From: Natribaculum breve
Lineage (GTDB): Archaea; Halobacteriota; Halobacteria; Halobacteriales; Natrialbaceae
NCBI RefSeq assembly: GCF_023008585.1
Contig: NZ_CP095390.1
Coordinates: 682,001 to 746,000 of the forward strand
DNA: 64,000 nt
Direction: 5' to 3'
Made by a program: the position numbers and the translations under genes. This document shows, in pieces, positions 17,773-25,529 of the stretch (within the stretch, counting starts at the first letter, position 1; each line of letters starts with the position of its first letter). Below the pieces are notes generated by a model. It made no database searches. It had not been told where the DNA came from and saw only the letters and a list, made by a program, of their open reading frames with translations.

Positions 17773-17815
17773 TCCCTGCATCTCGCGGCGTCTCTCGCCG
17801 CGACTGTCGTACGAA

Positions 17816-17822
17816 TTCTTAT
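17816..17822 (+). promoter_or_regulatory. TATA-like box upstream of 17848
   Basis: TTCTTAT is centred 29 bp before the ATG, close to leaderless spacing. Confidence 0.4.
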
Positions 17823-17847
17823 CCCCGAACCGCACCAACGACGACCC

Positions 17848-18315
17848 ATGGGACTCGAGGTCGAAACCCCCGATCCGCCGGAGCTGTCGTTCGTCGATCC
17901 GAACGAGTACGAGGACGCGACGGTCGGCGACGGGAGCGAGGACGTAGATTACCGGCGTGAGGAACTCCAGGAGTTCCTCGAAGACGGTGCCTGGGAGGAG
18001 TCGTTCCAGCAGTGGGCCGAGCGTGCCGACCTCGAGCGCGCGGCGTACGAAATCGCCCGCGACCTCGAGTTGTTCAGCGAATTCGATTTCTTCTGGGACG
18101 ATTTTGCCGACCGGGTCGGCTACCACGCGCCGGGGATTCCCGAAGACTGGCGCGAACGGTCTTACCACCCCGAACTCGACTCGTGGGGAACCGTCTCGGG
18201 AATCAACGCCGAACTTACGGAGCTGGGACAGATCGTCTCGACGGTCCTGAAAGAAGAGTACATCGACTGGGAGGCCGACTACGAACCGCCGGAGGACCTC
18301 CCGGACTTCGAGTGA
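17848..18315 (+). CDS. Acidic haloarchaeal protein of unknown function, 155 aa
   Basis: Not recognised as any named family. The protein is soluble and very acidic. The middle is predicted helical and rich in aromatic residues (ELFSEFDFFWDDFADRVGYH), followed by a tryptophan-containing stretch (PEDWRERSYHPELDSWGTV) and an acidic C-terminus. No signal, membrane segment or metal motif. It sits after the ccm block under its own promoter. Its TGA stop is also the first three bases of a palindromic repeat element. Confidence 0.7.
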   Translation: MGLEVETPDPPELSFVDPNEYEDATVGDGSEDVDYRREELQEFLEDGAWEESFQQWAERADLERAAYEIARDLELFSEFDFFWDDFADRVGYHAPGIPEDWRERSYHPELDSWGTVSGINAELTELGQIVSTVLKEEYIDWEADYEPPEDLPDFE

Positions 18316-18395
18316 TACTGCCGGACGATACGGTTCAGACGGCGTCGCACTCGAGACGCAATCGGGTGTGCGCGGACTGTCGACCGGTCGCGTGA
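18313..18395. repeat. Decayed copy of the stop-codon palindromic element
   Basis: Begins TGATACTGCCGGAC, where TGA is the stop of the preceding gene, and ends GACCGGTCGCGTGA, a diverged form of GTCCGGCAGTATGA. The interior shares GGTTCA and CGCACTCGAGACG with the longer copies but lacks the central palindrome. Both boundaries carry TGA. Confidence 0.6.
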
Positions 18396-18478
18396 GCGTC
18401 CGCTCGAGCGGACCGCTTTTGGGCGGCGAAAACACCGGACGACGGTCGAGGAGAGGGTCGATTCGCGATCGACTGGCG

Positions 18479-18622
18479 TCACTCCTGTGGGACGCCGATG
18501 TTCTTTACACTGCTGCTACACTCGGGGCACGATCCGGGCGTGTGTGCCGCCGTTCCCCGGTAGCCGCAGCTGTGACACTCGTAGTAGGCTCCACTCGGTG
18601 TGTACGGGTCGGCCGGTGCCAT
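18479..18622 (-). CDS. Rubrerythrin-like zinc-ribbon small protein, 47 aa
   Basis: A short protein, MAPADPYTPSGAYYECHSCG then YRGTAAHTPGSCPECSSS, with two CxxC knuckles (CHSC and CPEC) in the spacing of the rubredoxin-like zinc ribbon found in many small haloarchaeal proteins. It probably binds one Zn or Fe and may act as a protein-protein or nucleic-acid adaptor; the function is unknown. The start is supported by a TTATAAG box 26 bp upstream. Confidence 0.78.
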   Translation of the reverse strand: MAPADPYTPSGAYYECHSCGYRGTAAHTPGSCPECSSSVKNIGVPQE

Positions 18623-18645
18623 GGTAGAACACAACGCCCGTTGGG

Positions 18646-18652
18646 TTATAAG
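18646..18652 (-). promoter_or_regulatory. TATA box of the 47 aa zinc-ribbon gene
   Basis: On the minus strand CTTATAA is centred about 27 bp before the ATG at 18622, a strong leaderless promoter match. Confidence 0.6.
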
Positions 18653-18727
18653 GATTTCTTCAGAATGTATGTATGGAAACTCGAGCTATCGTCCTTGTTT
18701 TGGCGATGTATCACGTCTCGAAATGCG

Positions 18728-19282
18728 TTATCGTCGAGCGACGACGGCAAACGTTTCGGGTCGATTCCGGGCGGAGACGACGGTGAATCCGGCTCGCTCG
18801 AGTTGGTCGACCGTCTCCCCGAGACCGAACCGTTCGTCGAGCGAGGGGCCGTCGTCGCCGGTGCCGTCGCTGGACCAGTCGACGGTGACGAGTCGTGCGC
18901 CCGGTCGGAGGACCCGTGCGAGTTCCGCCATGGCGTCGTCGGTCGCGTACTCGTGGTGGGTCACGACCGAGTACGCACCGTCGAGGTGATCGTCGTCGAA
19001 CGGCAGCGAGGAGACGTCGGCCGTCACGAACTCGACGTTCTCGGGGGCGTCTTTCTCGCGGTAGAAGTCGTGCATCTCCGCCTGGACGTCGACGGCGTAG
19101 GCCGTTCCGACGAACGGCGCTACGTCGTCGGTGAAGAATCCCGTTCCGGAACCGAGGTCGGCGACGGCGTAGTCGGATCCCGGATCGAGCAGCGAGAGCA
19201 GTTCCTCTCGCGAGCAAAAGCGGTATCGAGACGGGTCCTCGAGGTTGTCGGCCCGGTCGATCGGGAACGTGTGGAATCCCAT
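18728..19282 (-). CDS. Class I SAM-dependent methyltransferase
   Basis: A 184 aa methyltransferase of the UbiE/Methyltransf_11 type. Motif I is VADLGSGTGFFTDD, followed by the acidic ribose-binding VDVQAEM, the motif II-like FVTADVSSLPFDDDHLD and the HEYATDDAMAELARVLRPGARL segment. Substrate unknown. The start at MGFHTFPID is chosen because upstream codons to 19726 overlap the divergent GNAT gene and look non-coding. Confidence 0.85.
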   Translation of the reverse strand: MGFHTFPIDRADNLEDPSRYRFCSREELLSLLDPGSDYAVADLGSGTGFFTDDVAPFVGTAYAVDVQAEMHDFYREKDAPENVEFVTADVSSLPFDDDHLDGAYSVVTHHEYATDDAMAELARVLRPGARLVTVDWSSDGTGDDGPSLDERFGLGETVDQLERAGFTVVSARNRPETFAVVARR

Positions 19283-19447
19283 ATCCCGAATTCGGCGGGT
19301 TGGGAAAAGAACCTGTTCTTCTCGTGGCGGCGGATCGCCCGTCGCGTCGGGTTCGGCTGTCGCTGTCGCGCGACCGTCGGCGCGCGGCCGATCTCGGCGG
19401 GAGTACCGTGGGAAAGACCGATTGCGATCGATATCCAACGACGTGGT

Positions 19448-19960
19448 ATGCGATACCGTGAGGCGACTCGAGACGACGTCGCGGCGATCGAGCGGATCGC
19501 CCGCGCGTCGTGGGAGGCCGACTACCCCGACATTCTGAGCCGAGAGACGGCCGCCGACGAGGCAGTCGACGAGTGGTACGGGCGAGACGCGATCGAGCGG
19601 GAACTCGACGCGCCGGGGTCGATCCTGCTCGTCGCCGTAGCCGACGACGATGACGACGGTCCCGTGGGGTTCGCACACGCCGTCGTCACCGGCGGCGAGG
19701 CGACGATCCTTCGGCTGTACGTCCACCCGGAGGCGCGGCGTGAGGGGATCGGCAGGGAACTGCTCGGACGGACGATCCGCGAAGCGTCCGACCGCGCGGC
19801 CGACCGGATCAGGGCGATGGTCCTCGCCGAAAACGACCTGGGGAACGCCTTCTACCGGACGGCGGGATTCGAACCCGTCGAGGCGGGAGAGACGGTGATC
19901 GGCGGCGAGCGCTACGAGGAGACGACGTACGAACTTCGAGAGTGGGAGGTCGACGGCTGA
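19448..19960 (+). CDS. GNAT family N-acetyltransferase
   Basis: Transfers an acetyl group from acetyl-CoA; 170 aa, single GNAT domain. Conserved parts are the N-terminal RYREATRDDVAAIERIAR, the motif A region LRLYVHPEARREGIGRELL with the R/Q-x-x-G-x-G/A pyrophosphate loop (RREGIG), and motif B NDLGNAFYRTAGFEP. It resembles ribosomal-protein or small-molecule acetyltransferases, but the substrate cannot be stated. Divergent from the methyltransferase gene. Confidence 0.9.
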   Translation: MRYREATRDDVAAIERIARASWEADYPDILSRETAADEAVDEWYGRDAIERELDAPGSILLVAVADDDDDGPVGFAHAVVTGGEATILRLYVHPEARREGIGRELLGRTIREASDRAADRIRAMVLAENDLGNAFYRTAGFEPVEAGETVIGGERYEETTYELREWEVDG

Positions 19961-20018
19961 CGGACGCCGATCGATCGCAACCGGAGCATTCTCGTTTCCC
20001 CGTCGTCGTTTGACGGGC

Positions 20019-21251
20019 GTGAATCGAACGCCGCTCGCGACGCTGCGCCGACTCGGTCGGTTCGACGCCCTGTTTCTGACGTCGTCGATCTGGTTTCTCG
20101 CGAAGTTCCTCCGCTACGCCTTCCCGCCGCTGTTCGAACCGCTCCAGGCGACTTACGGCGTCTCGAACACCGTCCTCGGGACGGCGTTTACCGGCCTCAT
20201 GCTCGTCTACGCGGTGATGCAGTTTCCGTCCGGACTGCTCGCCGATCGACTCGGCTCTGTCACGGTGATCGTCGCTGGCGCGCTCGTCGCGGCCCTGGCC
20301 GCGCTCGTCGTCGTGTTCGAGTCGCCGTTCCCGGTCCTCGTCGGCGCGATGCTCGTCATGGGCGCTGGAACGGGCGCACACAAGACCGTCGCCGTCCGCC
20401 TCCTCTCGCGCGCCTATCCCGCGCGAACGGGACGTGCACTCGGCGTCCTCGACACGTTCGGCGCGTTCGGTGGCGTCGCCGCACCCGCCGCAGTCGTCTT
20501 CTTCTCGAGTACTCCGCTGCTGTTCGACACCGGCTGGCGGACCCTGTTTTTCGTCGCCGGACTCGTCGGGATCGCGCTGGCGGCGTCGTTCACCGTCCAG
20601 GTCCCGAAACGGTTGCCCGACGAAACGACTGGGGCACCGGGCGTCGACGCGGCGGCCGACACGGACTTCCGACGGTATCTCGAGTTGTTCCGCGAGTGGC
20701 GATTCACCGTCTTCGTCGCCGCGACGGTGCTGTTCTCGTTTACGTACAACGGGTTCGTCGCGTTCGCGCCGCTGTATCTCACGCAAGCGGCGGAACTCGC
20801 CCCCGAAACCGCGAGCCTGCTCTACAGCGCGCTGTTCGCCGCGAGTCTCGTCCAGGTCGCGACCGGCGAGGTGGGCGATCGGATCGGGACGTTGCCGGTC
20901 ATCGTCGTCACGCTCGGTCTGGCGTCGACGGCGCTCGCGGCGCTCGTGTCGCTGACGGACACCGGGAACCCCCTGGTGCTCGGCGTCGCCCTCGTCGCGG
21001 TCGGCCTCGGCTCTCACGGATTCCGGCCGGTCCGTGGCGCGTACCTGATGTCGGCCGTGCCGCCGTCTATCGCGGGCGGCAGCCTCGGCATCGTTCGGAC
21101 GCTGTTGATGGGTGCGGGTGCCGTCGCGCCGGCGATCGTCGGCTACCTCTCGGAGACGGTCGGCTTCCGGCCGGCGTTCTGGCTGCTCGCGACGTCGGTC
21201 GCCGGGGCGACCGTCCTGGCCGCTGCGCTCTTGCTCACCGACCGATCCTGA
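20019..21251 (+). CDS. Major facilitator superfamily transporter
   Basis: A 12-helix secondary transporter of 410 aa. After the first helix pair comes the MFS motif A (GLLADRLGSVTVIVAGAL), and a related repeat follows the seventh helix (GEVGDRIGTLPVIVVTLG). The central cytoplasmic loop is acidic. The start is taken as GTG 20019; a TTG three codons earlier is less likely. The substrate is not inferable. It is followed by a methyltransferase gene 72 bp away on the same strand. Confidence 0.88.
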   Translation: MNRTPLATLRRLGRFDALFLTSSIWFLAKFLRYAFPPLFEPLQATYGVSNTVLGTAFTGLMLVYAVMQFPSGLLADRLGSVTVIVAGALVAALAALVVVFESPFPVLVGAMLVMGAGTGAHKTVAVRLLSRAYPARTGRALGVLDTFGAFGGVAAPAAVVFFSSTPLLFDTGWRTLFFVAGLVGIALAASFTVQVPKRLPDETTGAPGVDAAADTDFRRYLELFREWRFTVFVAATVLFSFTYNGFVAFAPLYLTQAAELAPETASLLYSALFAASLVQVATGEVGDRIGTLPVIVVTLGLASTALAALVSLTDTGNPLVLGVALVAVGLGSHGFRPVRGAYLMSAVPPSIAGGSLGIVRTLLMGAGAVAPAIVGYLSETVGFRPAFWLLATSVAGATVLAAALLLTDRS

Positions 21252-21323
21252 CCTCGAGTCTCGCCGACCTGTCAGACTGTCTGTCTTTATTACGTCCGAC
21301 GCCCTCTGGCCGGACGGTTCGAG

Positions 21324-22025
21324 ATGAGCGACGCGCTCTACAGGGAGTATCCCGCCGTCTACGACGCGCTGTACGCGAATAAACCGTACGACGCCGAGGT
21401 CGCGTTCGTGACCGAGTACGTCGACCCCGGCGATCGAGTCCTCGTGGTCGGCTGTGGCACCGGCGAACACAGCAGGCGCTTGCGCGAACGGGGGATCGAC
21501 GTCACCGGCGTCGATCCCAGCGAGGCGATGCTCGAGCGCGCCCGGACGAAGTCCGACGCGCGATTCGTCGCCGGGGCGCTGCCGGACCTGCCCGTCGACG
21601 GCGCGTTCGACCTCGTGTTCGTTCCGTTCACCGTGGTCAACCACCTCGAGCCCGGCACCGTCGACGCGAGTCTCGACGCGCTCGTCGATCGTCTCGCGTC
21701 GGGCAGCACGCTCGTCTGTGACACCATGACGTTGCCCGACGAGGGGACCGACCTCACACTGGAGGTCCACGACCGGACCGACGGCCAGTACGCACGCCTC
21801 TTCCAGGTTCACGCCCGCGGCGACGACCGGTACCGCTGGCACTCGCTCGTGTTCACGTCCGCAGACTGGTTCGTCGACACCCACGACCTGCTCGACGTTC
21901 CGCCCGCGGCGCTCGTCGACGCGCTCGAGGACCGCGGGCTCGCAGTCGACACTACCGATGGGTACAGCGACGCGTCGGGGTGGCCCGCGACCGTCGTCGT
22001 GGCCCAGGACAGTGGAAATAGTTAA
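21324..22025 (+). CDS. Class I SAM-dependent methyltransferase
   Basis: A 233 aa methyltransferase with SAM motif I VLVVGCGTGEHSRRL, the acidic post-I residue in VTGVDPSEAMLERAR, and motif VHDRTDGQYARLFQVHARGDDRYRW-type strand-rich C-terminal substrate region. It resembles the Methyltransf_25/11 group. Possibly co-transcribed with the MFS gene. Substrate unknown. Confidence 0.85.
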   Translation: MSDALYREYPAVYDALYANKPYDAEVAFVTEYVDPGDRVLVVGCGTGEHSRRLRERGIDVTGVDPSEAMLERARTKSDARFVAGALPDLPVDGAFDLVFVPFTVVNHLEPGTVDASLDALVDRLASGSTLVCDTMTLPDEGTDLTLEVHDRTDGQYARLFQVHARGDDRYRWHSLVFTSADWFVDTHDLLDVPPAALVDALEDRGLAVDTTDGYSDASGWPATVVVAQDSGNS

Positions 22026-22050
22026 CACACAACAGTTCGAACGGTCGTAC

Positions 22051-22182
22051 ATGGGAGACGCCGTGAGACTCGAGTACGAGTGCGTCCGGTGTGGGCTCCG
22101 GCAGACGCCCGAGGACGCGCTCGTGAGCACCTGCCCGCGATGCGGAGGCGAGATGCACAACGTGGTGCCGATCGACACCTGA
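22051..22182 (+). CDS. Rubrerythrin-like zinc-ribbon small protein, 43 aa
   Basis: A 43 aa protein with CVRCG and CPRCGG knuckles separated by 14 residues, the same rubredoxin-like layout as the 47 aa protein at 18.5 kb. The ATG 22051 follows an A/T-rich AGTTAAC box about 30 bp upstream. It probably binds zinc. Role unknown. Confidence 0.75.
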   Translation: MGDAVRLEYECVRCGLRQTPEDALVSTCPRCGGEMHNVVPIDT

Positions 22183-22270
22183 CTTGCGGTCACCGGAGAC
22201 AGTGACGCGAGCGTGACTGTCCGCTCGAGGCTGGAGAAGTTGTTTTCCGCCGTCCGTGGAAGCGGCGACC

Positions 22271-23620
22271 ATGACGTCGACGTTCGAACTCGCCTCGTTC
22301 GTCCAGGAAACCGACTACGACGACCTCTCGGACGACGTCCGCGACGCGCTGAAACGACGGGTACTCGACTCGGTCGGGATCGCGATCGCCGCCGAGGTCG
22401 CCGAGCCGCCCGAGGTCGTCTTTCGAACGGTGTCCGACCTCGAGGCGGACGGCCCCTGTACGCTGTGGGGACGAGACGCGGGAGCGTCGCCGGTCGGCGC
22501 GGCGACGCACAACACCGCCCTCGTGCGGTACCTCGACTACATGGACTCGTTTCTCGCGCCCGGCGAGACGCCCCATCCCAGCGACAACCTCGGACCGGTC
22601 GTCGCCGCCGGCGAGTCCGCCGACCGGTCGGGGGCGCAACTGCTCGCTGGACTCGCGATCGCCTACGAGATCCAGGGTGAACTGGCCTGGAACGCGCCGG
22701 TTCGCAAGCGGGGCTTCGACCACGTCACTCACACCGTCGTCTCCGCCGCCGCGGGGGCGGCGAAACTCCTCGGACTCGACCGCGAGCAGACGCGAAACGC
22801 GATCGCCATCGCGGGGACGGGTCACAACGCCCTGCGCGTGACCCGGACCGAAGGGATCAACAAGTGGAAGGGTATCGCGTCGGCCAACGCGGCGCGAAAC
22901 GCCGTCTACGCGGCGATACTCGCGAAAAACGGGATGGAGGGGCCGCGAAACCTCTTCGAGGGACAGAAGGGGTGGAAAGACGTGATCTCGGGACCGTTCG
23001 AACTCGAGTTGTCTCCCGGCGAGCGCGTCCACGACGTGATGACCAAACGGTACGTCGCGGAGACCTACGCGCAGTCGGCCGTCGAGGGCGTCATCGAACT
23101 CGCCGAGAGCGAGGCCATCGATCCGGACGCCGTCGCCCAGATCCGCCTCGAGACGTTCGCGGGGGCGAAACTCATCATCGGCGGCGGCGAGGGGAGCCGC
23201 TACGAGGTCGACACTCGGGCGCAGGCCGACCACTCGCTTCCCTACGTGCTCGCGGTGGCGCTGATCGACCGCGAACTCGGCCTCGAGCAGTACGAACCCG
23301 AACGACTCCGCGCCGACGACGTCCAGCAGTTGCTCCGGACGGTCGAAGTGACCGAGGATCCGGAGCTCACCGACCGCTTCGAGTCGGGCGAGATGCCCGC
23401 GGTCGTCGACGTGACGATGGACGACGGGACCACCTTTCGCATCGAGAAAGACGCGTTCCACGGGCACCCGCGCGATCCGGTCGGGTGGGGCGAACTCGAG
23501 GAGAAGTTCGACCGGGTCGCGGGCGAGCACGTAACGGCGACGCGACGTGACGATATCGTCGAGACGATCAGGACGCTCGAAGAGCACGACGTGGCGGACC
23601 TGACGGAACTTCTCGCCTGA
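22271..23620 (+). CDS. MmgE/PrpD family protein (2-methylcitrate dehydratase-like)
   Basis: A 449 aa protein of the MmgE/PrpD superfamily, which includes 2-methylcitrate dehydratase and cis-aconitate decarboxylase. Visible conservation includes RVLDSVGIAIAAEVAEPPEVV at the N-terminus, ALVRYLDYMDSFL, the HPSDNLGPVVAAGE segment, GFDHVTHTVVSAAAGAAKLLGL and KGIASANAARNAVYAA, ending in the small lid domain (VDTRAQADHSLPYVLAVALIDRELG). Length is normal. A propionate-pathway role is not supported by neighbours, so the substrate is left open. The stop TGA is the left edge of a decayed repeat copy. Confidence 0.88.
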   Translation: MTSTFELASFVQETDYDDLSDDVRDALKRRVLDSVGIAIAAEVAEPPEVVFRTVSDLEADGPCTLWGRDAGASPVGAATHNTALVRYLDYMDSFLAPGETPHPSDNLGPVVAAGESADRSGAQLLAGLAIAYEIQGELAWNAPVRKRGFDHVTHTVVSAAAGAAKLLGLDREQTRNAIAIAGTGHNALRVTRTEGINKWKGIASANAARNAVYAAILAKNGMEGPRNLFEGQKGWKDVISGPFELELSPGERVHDVMTKRYVAETYAQSAVEGVIELAESEAIDPDAVAQIRLETFAGAKLIIGGGEGSRYEVDTRAQADHSLPYVLAVALIDRELGLEQYEPERLRADDVQQLLRTVEVTEDPELTDRFESGEMPAVVDVTMDDGTTFRIEKDAFHGHPRDPVGWGELEEKFDRVAGEHVTATRRDDIVETIRTLEEHDVADLTELLA

Positions 23621-23711
23621 GACTGCCGGAAGTTCACGAACACTCGAGCGCGTCTCGGGGTCCGTCGCCGCTGGCGTCGGTCGTTCGAGTGCGAGCGGTG
23701 ACGAACATTGA
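23618..23711. repeat. Decayed copy of the stop-codon palindromic element
   Basis: Starts TGAGACTGCCGG on the stop of the MmgE/PrpD gene, contains CACTCGAGCGCGTCTC and CGTCGCCGCTGGCG, clearly related to the 50.3 kb copy, and ends at a TGA at 23709-23711. The right terminal sequence is eroded. Confidence 0.55.
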
Positions 23712-23738
23712 TACGTTCGTGGTGAGACGCCACAGACG

Positions 23739-25037
23739 ATGCCGACGACTCCCTCCCCCTCTCGCCGCCGACTGCTACATGCTGCCGGCGCAACTGCGCT
23801 CTCACTGACGGCCGGCTGTCTCGGTTTCGACGAACTGCGATCCGGGACGTCGACGCCGATTCCCGACCACGACGGCTCCACGCTGACCCAGACGATCCCC
23901 GACGGCGTCGTTCAGTTCCGTCACTCGCTCGAGCGCTGGGGGTACTACCCCGAGGAGACCGTACCCGACGCGGTCGAACGCGAGTGGCGAGTGCCCGAGG
24001 TCAACACCGGCGAGCACACGGCCGCGAAGGCGAGCGCCGTCCCACACCCCGACGGCGGCGTCGTTCTTCCCGGCGATACGGGACACGTGACCGCGCTCTT
24101 TGCCGACGGCGACGTTCGCTGGCAGGCCGAGACCGACGTGGACGGACGAGGCGTCCACGGCACGCCCGCGATCGCCGACGGTCGGGTGTACGTCGGTGCG
24201 TACGACGGCGTCCTCTACGCCTTCGACGCGGCGACCGGCGATCTGGCGTGGAAGACGAAACTGGGCGGCTCGATCGGCTCGAGTCCACTCTACGCCGACG
24301 GGACAGTGTTCATGGCCGTCGAGTATCCCGACCCCGAGGGGAGTATCTTCGCCGTCGATGCCGACGACGGCACGATCCGCTGGGAAGACGAAGAGCGTCG
24401 GCCCACCGATCACCCACACTCGACGCCGGCGCTCGACCCCGCGGCCGAACGGCTGGTCGTCGGTGCGAACGACGGCGTCCTCTACGGGTGGGACGCCACC
24501 ACGCTCGAACTGGCGTGGACGTTCGAGACGACGCCCGAAAACGGGACGGACGGCGAGATCAAGGGTCCCGTCGTGACCTACGACGGCGGGGCGTTCTTCG
24601 GTTCGTGGGACCGCCACGTCTACCGGGTCGACCTCGAGGACGGGACCGAAGACTGGTCGTTCGAAACCGGCGGGCTGTCGATGACCGGACCGGCCGTCGA
24701 TCCGACGCTTCACGCGGTGTTCGCCGGGAGTCACGACGGAACGCTCTACGCGTTCGACGCCGACACGGGTGAGGTGTACTGGCGATTCTCTACCGACGGT
24801 GCGCTCACCGGCTGTCCGGTCGTCTGTGCCGACCGGATCGTCTTCGGGTCGAAAGATCGGACACTCTACGCGGTCGACAAGCGGACCGGCGAGGAGGTCT
24901 GGCACGTCGACCACGATGGTGTGGTCACGAGCACGCCGCGGGTCCACGACCGGGCGATTTACGTCGCCGAACGCGCGCCGAACCCGGAGGAGGGCGAGAC
25001 GGACGGCGGCGGCTACAAGTACGTCCCGGTGGAGTGA
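23739..25037 (+). CDS. PQQ-propeller (WD40-like) exported lipoprotein
   Basis: A 432 aa extracellular beta-propeller. The N-terminus has a Tat motif (SRRRLLHAAG) and a lipobox LTAGC (Cys27), so it should be exported folded and anchored by lipid. At least five PQQ-type blades repeat the pattern VYVGAYDGVLYAFDAATGDLAW, LVVGANDGVLYGWDATT, VFAGSHDGTLYAFDADTGEVYW and IVFGSKDRTLYAVDKRTGEEVW. No enzyme motif is seen, so it is more likely a BamB-like scaffold or binding propeller than a quinoprotein dehydrogenase. The stop TGA coincides with the start of a repeat copy. Confidence 0.88.
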   Translation: MPTTPSPSRRRLLHAAGATALSLTAGCLGFDELRSGTSTPIPDHDGSTLTQTIPDGVVQFRHSLERWGYYPEETVPDAVEREWRVPEVNTGEHTAAKASAVPHPDGGVVLPGDTGHVTALFADGDVRWQAETDVDGRGVHGTPAIADGRVYVGAYDGVLYAFDAATGDLAWKTKLGGSIGSSPLYADGTVFMAVEYPDPEGSIFAVDADDGTIRWEDEERRPTDHPHSTPALDPAAERLVVGANDGVLYGWDATTLELAWTFETTPENGTDGEIKGPVVTYDGGAFFGSWDRHVYRVDLEDGTEDWSFETGGLSMTGPAVDPTLHAVFAGSHDGTLYAFDADTGEVYWRFSTDGALTGCPVVCADRIVFGSKDRTLYAVDKRTGEEVWHVDHDGVVTSTPRVHDRAIYVAERAPNPEEGETDGGGYKYVPVE

Positions 25038-25105
25038 TACTGCTGGCAAAACGATTCACACGTCGATCGCACGCGAACGACCGTCGCCAGCGACGACGAC
25101 AGTGC
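25035..25105. repeat. Half copy of the stop-codon palindromic element
   Basis: TGATACTGCTGG begins on the stop codon of the propeller gene and the next 55 bases (ACGTCGATCGCACGCGAACG, then CCGTCGCCAGCG) match the left half of the 50.3 kb element almost base for base. The right arm is lost before the cupin promoter. Confidence 0.65.
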
Positions 25106-25107
25106 AG

Positions 25108-25114
25108 TTTTTAC
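25108..25114 (+). promoter_or_regulatory. TATA-like box of the cupin gene
   Basis: TTTTTAC is centred 28 bp before the ATG at 25139. It lies just beyond the truncated repeat copy. Confidence 0.5.
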
Positions 25115-25138
25115 CCTGCCCCGTCGAATCGGCTGGGT

Positions 25139-25504
25139 ATGTACTCACGTATCACGATCGACGAGGTCGAAGAGCGCGACGTCGACGACGAGCGACCGAC
25201 GCTCCGGGCGATCGGCTACGAACTCCGCCCCGAGCAGATGCGCCCGAACGTCTGGGAGTACGAGGCTGGCGAGTCGAACGTCTCCCACCGACAGGACGAG
25301 CAGGAAGAACTCTACGTCGTCCTGGACGGGCGATTCGACGTCACGATCGAACGCGACGGCGAACGAGAGGTCCTCGAGCTATCGCGTCACGACTGTCTCG
25401 TCGTCCCGCCGGAGTCCTGGCGACAACTCGAGGCCCGCGAGGAGAGCACACTCCTCGTCGTCGGCTCGCCGAACGTCAAAGACGACGGGATCGTCGACGA
25501 GTGA
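25139..25504 (+). CDS. Cupin-domain protein
   Basis: A 121 aa single cupin. The two cupin motifs are diverged: SNVSHRQDEQEELYVVLDGRFDV and HDCLVVPPESWRQLEAREESTLLVVG. The first His-x-His is replaced by SHRQ, while Glu and the later residues remain, so metal binding is uncertain. The start at MYSRITIDE is supported by a promoter-like box at leaderless spacing. It could be a sensor or isomerase-type cupin; nothing nearby fixes the substrate. Confidence 0.82.
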   Translation: MYSRITIDEVEERDVDDERPTLRAIGYELRPEQMRPNVWEYEAGESNVSHRQDEQEELYVVLDGRFDVTIERDGEREVLELSRHDCLVVPPESWRQLEAREESTLLVVGSPNVKDDGIVDE

Positions 25505-25529
25505 CGTCGGCGGCGTGAGACCGGCGCGG

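Noticed and set aside
19809..22193. 794-codon minus-strand open frame across the MFS and methyltransferase genes
   Set aside because: The plus strand here has clear MFS and SAM motifs; the antisense frame is low-complexity Arg/Glu and shows no domain.
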